DNA of 11,931 nt from Fusobacteriales bacterium (lineage in GTDB: Bacteria; Fusobacteriota; Fusobacteriia; Fusobacteriales; Leptotrichiaceae): the NCBI GenBank assembly GCA_031285605.1, contig JAITVW010000169.1, positions 1 to 11,931 of the forward strand, given 5' to 3'. The position numbers and the translations under genes were made by a program. The notes beneath the pieces are model-generated. The model was not told where the DNA came from and did no database searches. It worked only from the letters and a program-made list of their open reading frames with translations. Position 1 is the first letter of the stretch. Each line of letters opens with the position of its first letter. Shown here piece by piece: positions 1 through 5,349 of the stretch.

Positions 1-106
1 TTATTTGTTTTCAGAACATTAAATTTAAATTTACTTTCCTTACTATTAAAAAAACTTATTTTACAAAGCTCTGAAAGCCTTTTAAAATAAGCTTTTATTG
101 ATAGTC

Positions 107-131
107 TGTGGATACACATTGTGTGCCCACA
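107..131. repeat. Imperfect 12-bp palindrome
   Basis: The arms TGTGGATACACA (107-118) and TGTGTGCCCACA (120-131) are reverse complements at 10 of 12 positions around a single central base. The tight centre suits a protein-binding site better than an RNA hairpin, and no T-tract follows. It is the most GC-rich patch of the flank. No gene next to it shows what it would control. Confidence 0.4.
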
Positions 132-243
132 CTAAATTTTATAACAGACTTTTTTAAACTTGTATCTCATAATAATTATATACATTTATGACTATTTTAT
201 CAAGTAGTATAAGTATTTTTTATTTATAATAAATTAAACTCAT

Positions 244-372
244 ATGCTGAAATTGATGAATTATTTAAAAGGTACAATTGAAATAAAATATCCTGTTTTT
301 CTGGAATATCTTCCATGGAAAAATGGAGATATTCTGACAACTGCAGATATAGATAAAATGAATGAGAAATAA
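244..372 (+). pseudogene. Decayed reading frame, unrecognised
   Basis: A 42-codon frame opens with ATG at 244 and ends at TAA 370-372. It has no ribosome binding site, and further stops in the same frame follow at about 385 and 424. A coding-like piece reopens from 427 to 513 and ends at TAG, but that piece lies inside the insertion sequence and may be chance. The C-terminal part reads PWKNGDILTTADIDKMNEK. This loosely recalls the W-x-x-GDIITA-x-x-LN motif at the N-termini of some phage tail proteins, a weak impression only. It may be a fragment of a lost gene or may not be coding. Confidence 0.2.
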
Positions 373-389
373 ATAAAAGGCTACTAAAG

Positions 390-408
390 CCAATGTCATT
401 AAGATAAG
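390..408 (+). repeat. Left terminal inverted repeat
   Basis: CCAATGTCATTAAGATAAG here is the exact reverse complement of 1134-1152. The match stops sharply on both sides, as expected for element termini. Confidence 0.75.
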
Positions 409-558
409 CGTAATGTCAAGATATAGAAAACACGAGAAGAAATAGAAGGATATGGAAACAGAGGTGTTTTCATACCCTTTTCTCAGGAATCAGGAAAAAA
501 ATGGTATAGAAAATAGACAGAACAAAAGTCTGCTGGAAAGATATACAAAAGTTACAGA

Positions 559-991
559 TTATGCTATTCTGTAAAGGAAGCTTACGACTGTTTTTGGACG
601 AATTTTGTGTTTGTCTGTACGACCTTGACGGATAGACAAAATATTTTTGTTTATCAGAACTTCAACATCAAATAAGGGGATATTACTTTGAAAACGTAGA
701 AAATATCTGCAAATATATATAGCAAGAGAACAGACAAAATTCCATTGCTGTTTAAGTCCTTGACATATATTATCTTTCAATATGAGCAAAAATGTTGTAG
801 CTTTCATAGTTTCTATCAGACATAACAATAACATTGCCTGTTATCTGAGAGTGGTCAACCATTTCAAAAGATAACTTTCGATTTCGAGTAAAATCTTTAT
901 CTGGATTTTTGACAAATCCTACTGGGGATTTTGACATTTGGATGATTAAGCTCAATAAGTTTTCTTTTAAAGTATTTGGATATTCATTCAT
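559..991 (-). pseudogene. IS4-family transposase, deleted and frameshifted
   Basis: The gene starts with ATG at 991-989 behind AAGGAGGT. The N-terminal piece contains VKNPDKDFTRNRKLSFE, the opening motif of a large IS4-type transposase group. It jumps straight to SDRNYESYNIFAHIE, which belongs to the catalytic core around the second acidic residue (DRGYESYNIFAHIE in intact relatives). The frame then shifts near 770-834. In the new frame the sequence resumes with the C-terminal block (NFVCSLAIYICRYFLR ... KIRPKTVVSFLYRIA) and stops at 559-561. Most of the DDE domain, including the first acidic residue and the C-terminal catalytic Glu region, is missing, so the product cannot be active. The family call rests on remembered motifs. 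Confidence 0.75.
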
Positions 992-1089
992 AATAGAACC
1001 TCCTTAAAATTTGATTCATTCAAGTAATTATACTGCATTTTTTTCGATTTGCCAGCTCTTTTTTGTTTTTTTTATGATTCTTAATCAAA

Positions 1090-1108
1090 AAAAAGTACTG
1101 TACTTTTT
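1090..1108. repeat. Perfect palindrome inside the IS
   Basis: AAAAAGTAC and GTACTTTTT flank a single T, upstream of the transposase start and inside the right end of the element. Structures like this in IS ends can block read-through transcription or form a tight binding site. The function is not established. Confidence 0.4.
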
Positions 1109-1133
1109 ATACAATACTCTTTTTATTTTTTTT

Positions 1134-1152
1134 CTTATCTTAATGACATTGG
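1134..1152 (-). repeat. Right terminal inverted repeat
   Basis: This is the exact reverse complement of 390-408 (19 of 19). It lies about 140 bp upstream of the transposase start. Confidence 0.75.
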
Positions 1153-1209
1153 ACTCACGGCTCATTTTTTTATGGCTGTACCATTTTGATACATCCCTAT
1201 TTTTATAAT

Positions 1210-1833
1210 TTATCCCATTGCTTCTTCATATTTTTTAGCTACTTCATTCCAGTCCACTACATCAAAGAAAGCTTTTATATAGTCAGCTCTTACGTTTTTA
1301 TACTTTAAGTAGTATGCATGTTCCCATACGTCCAATGCCAGAATAGGATGCCCTTTTCCATCACATTTACACATAAAAGGATTATCCTGATTAGGTGATG
1401 ATCCTACTGACAGATGCCCGTCTTCTTTCACTACAAGCCACGCCCATCCTGAACCAAATCTTCCTACTGCTTTAGCTGATATTTCTTCTTTTAGTTTATC
1501 AACACTTCCAAAGTCTGCTTTTATCTGTTCCGCCAATTTACCTGTAGGTTCTCCTCCGCCGTTTGGAGACAGAATTTCAAAATAAAGATTGTGATTGTAG
1601 TACCCTCCGCCGTTATTTTGAATAGCTGTTCTTGATCCTTCCGGGATAGCATCCAGATTTTTCAAAATTTCTTCTATTGATTTTCCTTTCAATTCAGGTA
1701 ATTTTTCTATAGCATCATTTAGATTTTTTGTGTATGCAGCATGGTGTTTCCCATAATGAGTCTCCATAGTAAGTGTATCTATATGTGGCTCCAAAGCATC
1801 AAAAGCATATTTTAGTTTAATTTGTTCAAACAT
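1210..1833 (-). CDS. sodA: Superoxide dismutase, Mn-type (Fe/Mn family)
   Basis: A 207-residue cytosolic enzyme that converts superoxide to oxygen and hydrogen peroxide. The metal ligands of the family are all present: His26, His81, Asp168 and His172 (the last two in [14 protein letters not shown]). The NNGGGYYNH segment (73-81) and the outer-sphere Gln149 in SPNQDNPF point to manganese rather than iron, because iron enzymes carry the Gln in the N-terminal half. The length is normal. The start is fixed by AGGAGG seven bases upstream of ATG. An unusual Cys-Lys-Cys (155-157) lies in the loop before the second pair of ligands, where relatives usually have no cysteines. The gene appears monocistronic; a palindromic -10 region precedes it, and no terminator is visible after it, where the IS remnant begins. 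In an anaerobe it would serve survival on oxygen exposure. Confidence 0.95.
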   Translation of the reverse strand: MFEQIKLKYAFDALEPHIDTLTMETHYGKHHAAYTKNLNDAIEKLPELKGKSIEEILKNLDAIPEGSRTAIQNNGGGYYNHNLYFEILSPNGGGEPTGKLAEQIKADFGSVDKLKEEISAKAVGRFGSGWAWLVVKEDGHLSVGSSPNQDNPFMCKCDGKGHPILALDVWEHAYYLKYKNVRADYIKAFFDVVDWNEVAKKYEEAMG

Positions 1834-1857
1834 TTAAATTCCTCCTGTAATTTGTTT

Positions 1858-1873
1858 TATTATACAAATAATA
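1858..1873 (-). promoter_or_regulatory. sodA -10 region within a palindrome
   Basis: On the minus strand TATAAT lies at 1864-1859, about 25 bases upstream of the sodA start codon. No good -35 is visible at normal spacing. The -10 overlaps an inverted repeat, TATTAT-ACAA-ATAATA (1858-1873), that resembles the AT-rich dyads bound by Fur/PerR repressors. Binding by such a regulator is an inference. Confidence 0.45.
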
Positions 1874-1954
1874 GCACTTTCTTTTTAATTTTTCAATATT
1901 TAATTTGAAAATTATTTTATTTGTAAATCAAACTATTTTTATTTTATACAAATT

Positions 1955-1989
1955 AAAAAAGCAGAACCGTTAAATGTTCTGCATTTTTT
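1955..1989 (-). terminator. Intrinsic terminator after the mrp-regulator unit
   Basis: A 7-bp stem, GCAGAAC (1961-1967) with GTTCTGC (1976-1982), has an 8-base loop and runs of A on the left and T on the right. It works in the minus direction after the response regulator stop at 1997, and its symmetry could make it bidirectional. Confidence 0.85.
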
Positions 1990-1996
1990 GATATGG

Positions 1997-2677
1997 CTAC
2001 TCTTTTACTATGTAACCTACACCTCTTACAGTTTTTATAATTTTTTGTTCATATTCTTTGTCTACTTTTGATCTTAAGAAGTTAATATATACATCTACTA
2101 TGTTGCTTTCAGTAATGAAATCAATATCCCAGATCTTTTCTGATATCATAGTTCTTGTAAGTACTCTGTTTTTATTTTTCAAAAAGTATTCGAGAAGTAA
2201 AAATTCTTTATTAGTAAGTTCAATTTCTTTTCCTGCTCTTTTTACTTCTCTGTTAATAGGATTTAGTGTTAAATCATATGCAGACAATACTTCTGACGAA
2301 TCGTCATTACCCTGTCTTGTAAGAGTTCTTACTATTGCTTTTACTTTAGCAGACAATTCATCAAGTTTATAATCATTATAAACATAATCGTCTATCCCCT
2401 GCAATAATGCTTCTGTTTTTGAATATCTGTCATCTTTATCTATTGATAACAGAATATAGCTGTTTTTCTTGTTATCTATAATTTCTTCGAGCTCTTTTGA
2501 AAAAGTATTTTTAAAAGATTTAATATCTAACATTACTATATCTATTGTATCTGATTTTAATTCCTGCATCATTTTATTTTTGTCTTCTGCCAGCGAAACA
2601 CTGAAGCTTAACTCTTTCATCAGCTGACCTACTACAAGTCTGCTTTTTTCGTTGCTATTAAATATTAAAATTTTCAT
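1997..2677 (-). CDS. OmpR/PhoB-family response regulator with degenerate receiver
   Basis: A 226-residue DNA-binding regulator. The receiver domain spans about 1-118 and the winged-helix output domain about 130-226, with typical features LTNKEFLLLEYFLKN (154-168), the recognition-helix region ending NIVDVYINFLR (192-202) and a C-terminal TVRGVGYIVKE. Asp51 in VMLDIK sits at the phosphorylation site. The acidic pair after the first beta strand is reduced to NSNE (7-10), and the conserved Lys of the KPF motif is Asn101 in YVYNDY. Signalling may therefore not follow ordinary aspartate phosphorylation. No histidine kinase is nearby. The gene follows mrp by 23 bases, has its own GGAGG site and is probably cotranscribed with mrp. 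The target genes are unknown. Confidence 0.9.
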   Translation of the reverse strand: MKILIFNSNEKSRLVVGQLMKELSFSVSLAEDKNKMMQELKSDTIDIVMLDIKSFKNTFSKELEEIIDNKKNSYILLSIDKDDRYSKTEALLQGIDDYVYNDYKLDELSAKVKAIVRTLTRQGNDDSSEVLSAYDLTLNPINREVKRAGKEIELTNKEFLLLEYFLKNKNRVLTRTMISEKIWDIDFITESNIVDVYINFLRSKVDKEYEQKIIKTVRGVGYIVKE

Positions 2678-2700
2678 TTTTTGTTTCCTCCAAAAATATT

Positions 2701-3498
2701 TTATTTTATTTTGTCTAAGATCTGATCAATGATTTTATTTAGCCGAATGCTTGCTTCTGATTCATTCTGGATATACGGCTCACCGCTATCTCCAGCTTCT
2801 GCAATATTTTTATCAATAGGTATGGAACCAAGAAAATTAACCTTTAATTCATCCGCCATTCTCTCCGCTCCGCCTTTTTTAAATATATTAACTTCTTCTC
2901 CACATTCAGGACATATAAACCCACTCATATTCTCAATTATCCCAATTAATTCCATATTTACCAATCCTGAAAATTTCACTGATCTCCTAGAGTCTAATAA
3001 TGCTACATCTTGAGGAGTTGTTACAACTATTGCCTTTGTCCCAACACCCACATTTTGTGCAATTGTTAATGTTTCATCACCTGTACCCGGCGGTAAATCT
3101 ATTATTAAATAGTCCAGTTTACCCCAAACTACATTTTCTAGTATTTCCATAATAGCACCCATTTTTTGTGGTCCTCTCCAAATTATTGGATCCGTACTAG
3201 GAAGAAAAAAACTTAAGGATGTTGTGCACAGATTCTCATTTATCTTGTATGGAACTGATAAATCGGTTAACTTTTCCCCTTCTACTCCTAACATAATAGA
3301 AATATTCGGTCCATGCAGATCTGCATCTAGAATCCCCACTTTATATCCTCGCATAGAAAGCCCGTATGCTAAATTTACCGATAATGTGGATTTCCCAACT
3401 CCACCTTTGCCATTCATAATAACAACTTTGTTAGTAATATTACTCATATTCTCCTTGATTTTGGATTTTGGATTTTCCATATTGATATTACTATGCAT
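2701..3498 (-). CDS. mrp: Mrp/NBP35 family Fe-S cluster carrier ATPase
   Basis: A 265-residue cytosolic P-loop ATPase of the ParA/MinD superfamily. The family carries iron-sulfur clusters to apoproteins. Visible motifs are the deviant Walker A GKGGVGKS (30-37, with Lys31 and Lys36), DADLHGPN (58-65), the Walker B region DLPPGTGDE (134-142) and the cluster-binding CPEC (Cys196, Cys199). There is no N-terminal MIP18-like domain, so this is the short form. The ATG at 3498 is chosen because GGGAGGT lies nine bases upstream; internal Met7 and Met18 are possible but lack such a site. It is the first gene of a unit with the response regulator, an unusual partner that may hint at redox or Fe-S-linked control (inference). 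Confidence 0.93.
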   Translation of the reverse strand: MHSNINMENPKSKIKENMSNITNKVVIMNGKGGVGKSTLSVNLAYGLSMRGYKVGILDADLHGPNISIMLGVEGEKLTDLSVPYKINENLCTTSLSFFLPSTDPIIWRGPQKMGAIMEILENVVWGKLDYLIIDLPPGTGDETLTIAQNVGVGTKAIVVTTPQDVALLDSRRSVKFSGLVNMELIGIIENMSGFICPECGEEVNIFKKGGAERMADELKVNFLGSIPIDKNIAEAGDSGEPYIQNESEASIRLNKIIDQILDKIK

Positions 3499-3533
3499 GT
3501 ATGTTTTACCTCCCTTAAATCACGTAACCTGTC

Positions 3534-3557
3534 TTAACTCGGACACCACCTCTCCAT
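3534..3557 (-). other. Possible 7-codon leader ORF before mrp
   Basis: On the minus strand, ATG at 3557 opens a reading frame coding MERWCPS and ending in TAA at 3536-3534, about 35 bases upstream of the mrp start. An AAGGAA sequence lies seven bases before the ATG. Against it, the nearest -10 candidate (3572-3577) would start the transcript at about 3565, inside that ribosome binding site. It may be chance. Confidence 0.2.
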
Positions 3558-3571
3558 TTTATTTTTCCTTA

Positions 3572-3599
3572 ATTATATTTATTTGAATACAACAATTAA
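3572..3599 (-). promoter_or_regulatory. Candidate mrp promoter
   Basis: The minus strand carries TATAAT at 3577-3572 and a weak TTAATT at 3599-3594, spaced 16 bases. It is the best candidate upstream of mrp, and the -35 match is poor. Confidence 0.4.
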
Positions 3600-3605
3600 G
3601 AACTT

Positions 3606-3633
3606 TTGATTTTATTAGACAATATGTTATAAT
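3606..3633 (+). promoter_or_regulatory. Strong plus-strand promoter with extended -10
   Basis: TTGATT (3606-3611), a 16-base spacer, and TGTTATAAT (3625-3633) give an extended -10 with a good -35. It faces right, divergent from mrp. The first gene downstream starts at 3818, which would leave a leader of nearly 180 bases in which no clear terminator or known riboswitch is seen. Confidence 0.6.
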
Positions 3634-3752
3634 AAATTAAAAATTTAGTTTTTCACATTAATTATTACTAATATAATCAAGACATTTTACTAAATTTTTA
3701 GCACTTTTGTCAAGCATATTTTAATTTTTTAGTAGAACTCATTCTAAATTTT

Positions 3753-3782
3753 TTGAACAATATCTTTTCAGACCAATAAAAT
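3753..3782 (+). promoter_or_regulatory. Second candidate promoter for the 82-residue gene
   Basis: TTGAAC (3753-3758) and TAAAAT (3777-3782) are 18 bases apart and would start a transcript close to the gene at 3818. A 5-bp inverted repeat, AGACC/GGTCT (3770-3774 and 3785-3789), overlaps the start region and could be an operator or hairpin. Confidence 0.35.
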
Positions 3783-3817
3783 TAGGTCTTACCGCTAATA
3801 TTAAAAGGAGTGATTTT

Positions 3818-4066
3818 ATGTCAGAGTATTTAAGTGATAAACCAAAAAAATTGATCATAAAAGATAAAAATGGAAATATTAAAAACTACCAGAAATTTGA
3901 ACATAATAATAACGGTGATCTTATTTATTATAAAAAAGTTGAAAATGAAAGAATAACAGTAGAATTAACCTATGAATATGAATATGATGAAATTGGACGT
4001 AAAAAAGTAACAAAAATTGCTGATTTAATAACTGATAATATTACTATAATGGAATATGTATATTAA
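3818..4066 (+). CDS. Small YD/RHS-repeat-like protein, function unknown
   Basis: An 82-residue acidic and lysine-rich soluble protein with no signal peptide or membrane segment. Its sequence recalls YD (RHS) repeats: KNGNIKNYQKFEHNNNGDLIYY, in two pieces around 17-38, then YEYEYDEIGRKK (52-63), giving about two repeat units. RHS repeats normally occur by the dozen in large secreted proteins, so this is either a small stand-alone protein of that fold or a fragment. The ATG at 3818 follows AAAAGGAG at good spacing, so it looks expressed. It stands alone on the plus strand between mrp and the broken pepA. No function is assigned. Confidence 0.7.
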   Translation: MSEYLSDKPKKLIIKDKNGNIKNYQKFEHNNNGDLIYYKKVENERITVELTYEYEYDEIGRKKVTKIADLITDNITIMEYVY

Positions 4067-4097
4067 TACCTTTTCTTATTTATGTTTTAATATGTGA

Positions 4098-4140
4098 AAT
4101 ATCAAATGAGGCATAAGTGTTTCGACATTAGTATATTTTT
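4098..4140 (+). terminator. Weak terminator candidate
   Basis: An interrupted stem (AATAT 4098-4102 with ATATT 4133-4137, and inner AATG/CATT) is followed by a short T-run. It lies 30-70 bases after the small gene. The stem is AT-rich and imperfect. Confidence 0.3.
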
Positions 4141-4158
4141 GTCATTTTGAATTAAAAC

Positions 4159-4187
4159 TGGACAAAACACTGGTTATATCATAAAAT
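4159..4187 (+). promoter_or_regulatory. Promoter of the former pepA gene
   Basis: TGGACA (4159-4164) and TAAAAT (4182-4187) are separated by 17 bases, and the pepA ATG lies 33 bases further on. The promoter seems intact although the gene is dead. Confidence 0.5.
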
Positions 4188-4220
4188 TTATGTATATTTT
4201 TGGAAAGAAGGTTTGTAAAC

Positions 4221-5051
4221 ATGAATATAAGTGTAATTAACAATTTTAAAGATAATTTTGATACTCTGATACTGCCGGTCAGTAAAAAGCGTAAGATTAA
4301 TTCCCATAATAAGGAACTGAACAAGAAAATTAATAAATATATTGAACTTTATTCTTTTTCCTATTCTGATGATAAACTTCTTTCTTTTGATTTGGAAGCA
4401 GATAACAAGCTAAAACAAATTGTTTTGGTTAATACTGATCTTCCTGATAAACTTCAGATTCGAGATACATTATTCAATGTATTTGGTAAAATTTCTAAAA
4501 AATCAAAAAATATACTTTTTATTAATTATGATTTATTTTTTGATGAATCTATTATAACAGAAATTTTCATATTAAGATACTATAAATTTATAAAATATAT
4601 AGAAAACTCTAAAAAGCATAAATATAATTTATTTGTCTTAACCAATAAATATGTTGACCTTACTGAATCCATAGAACTTGCAAATTCTGTTAATACCGCC
4701 AGAGATTTAGTTAATGAACCTTCTAATGTACTTTATCCTGAAACTTTAGCCAAATCAGCTTTATCACTTTGAGAAAAATATGGTTTTGAAGTCGAAATAT
4801 TAAATAAAAAAGAGATTAAAAAGCTGAAAGTGGAATGCTTCTTAAAAGTAGGCGAAAGTTCTGACAAAGAACCAAAGCTTATTATTCTTCGTTACCACGG
4901 CAACAAAAAAGATAAAAACAAAATCGGGCTGATCGGCAAAGGTGTTACATTTGACAGCGGCGGTCTGTCATTAAAACCTTCTGACAGTATGATCGGAATG
5001 AAATCCGACATGGCCGGTACTGCATGTGATTTCCTATCTAAAATGAATTAA
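4221..5051 (+). pseudogene. pepA: Leucyl aminopeptidase (M17), broken and truncated
   Basis: The M17 family are two-zinc (or manganese) cytosolic aminopeptidases of about 480-500 residues. Here ATG at 4221 follows AAGAAGG; a TTG at 4200 in the same frame lacks such a site. The first 183 codons cover the N-terminal domain and the NTARDLVNEPSNVLYPETLA linker motif. Codon 184 is TGA (4770-4772). The same frame then continues with LKVGESSDKEPKLIILRY and the catalytic GKGVTFDSGGLSLKP and MKSDMAG motifs, and stops at TAA 5049-5051. The NTDAEGR block that supplies the remaining metal ligands and the catalytic Arg is absent, so no active enzyme can form. Two independent lesions, a nonsense mutation and a 3' deletion, mark it as a pseudogene. 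The half after the stop uses more GC-ending codons (GAC, GGC, ATC) than the first half. Confidence 0.9.
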
Positions 5052-5101
5052 ATTGAAATCCGTGAAAAGCTTTGAAAATTGTCAAATAAATAACCGATAA
5101 G

Positions 5102-5110
5102 TGATATAAT
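5102..5110 (+). promoter_or_regulatory. Orphan extended -10 promoter
   Basis: TGATATAAT (5102-5110) is a full extended -10. TTGTCA at 5079-5084 is 20 bases upstream, longer than ideal, but an extended -10 can do without a -35. No plus-strand gene follows it. It may drive a small RNA or be left over from the deleted end of pepA and its neighbour. Confidence 0.45.
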
Positions 5111-5116
5111 TATGGT

Positions 5117-5343
5117 AAAATTCCTCTATTTATAAGATTATTATAACACATTTCATAATAATAATGAAAGAAAATAATTCTTATTTCTTTATTAACAAAT
5201 ATAAGATATCTCTGATATAAATGTAAGATATATCAAAAAACACTCTTTATTTTAAATTGAATATACTAATTTATATACAATTCTTTTACCAATAATTTAC
5301 ATAAAAAAGCAAGCATAATTAATTTTCTGCTTGCTCTTTTTAT
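5117..5343 (+). ncRNA. Candidate small RNA, speculative
   Basis: A transcript from the orphan promoter at 5102-5110 would start near 5117 and could end at the hairpin and T-tract at 5308-5341, giving about 225 bases with no convincing ORF (the longest, from an ATG near 5164, has 18 codons). The terminator is also needed by the transketolase operon on the other strand, so its presence is not independent evidence. Apart from these signals, I see nothing else in the 5052-5349 gap. Confidence 0.2.
5303..5341 (-). terminator. Bidirectional intrinsic terminator of the PTS operon
   Basis: The arms AGCAAGCA (5308-5315) and TGCTTGCT (5328-5335) form an 8-bp stem with a 12-base loop, flanked by an A-run on the left and CTTTTT on the right. 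In the minus direction it ends the transketolase transcript eight bases after its stop region; in the plus direction it can also terminate. Confidence 0.88.
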
Positions 5344-5349
5344 TAATTT

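Larger units (their letters stand above)
1..389. other. Gene-poor left flank
   Basis: No intact gene is visible on either strand of this very AT-rich stretch. It contains an imperfect palindrome (107-131) and a short decayed reading frame (244-372), both listed separately. The minus frames entering from the left edge close within a few codons. The sequence may be decayed accessory DNA beside the insertion sequence remnant. Confidence 0.6.
390..1152 (-). mobile_element. Degenerate IS4-family insertion sequence remnant
   Basis: The boundaries are set by a perfect 19-bp inverted repeat at 390-408 and 1134-1152. Between them lies a broken transposase gene on the minus strand (559-991), still with its AAGGAGGT ribosome binding site. 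The remnant is about 763 bp, while an intact element of this type should be clearly longer because its transposase is several hundred residues. Most of the middle of the transposase is gone, so the copy cannot move itself, although both ends survive and could be mobilised in trans. About 150 bp between the transposase stop and the left end are unexplained. No target-site duplication is evident just outside the repeats. The right end lies 57 bp from the sod stop codon. Confidence 0.75.

Noticed and set aside
1011..1208. Plus-strand 65-codon frame opposite the IS right end
   Set aside because: It begins inside the transposase leader, is dominated by Phe from T-runs and spans the IS boundary; no ribosome binding site.
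1141..1209. Terminator for sodA just after its stop codon
   Set aside because: Only 4-bp stems (such as ATGG/CCAT) are visible and none has a T-tract in the minus direction; the segment is partly IS end.
3533..3557. Minus-strand stretch resembling the 5' part of a serine tRNA (GGAGAGGTGGTGTCCGAG)
   Set aside because: No anticodon arm, T-arm (GGTTCGAATCC-like) or matching acceptor 3' strand follows; the match is short and contains an insertion.
4770..4772. In-frame TGA in pepA as a selenocysteine codon
   Set aside because: M17 aminopeptidases have no known selenocysteine position here, no clear SECIS-like hairpin follows, and the gene is truncated anyway, so a nonsense mutation is the simpler reading.
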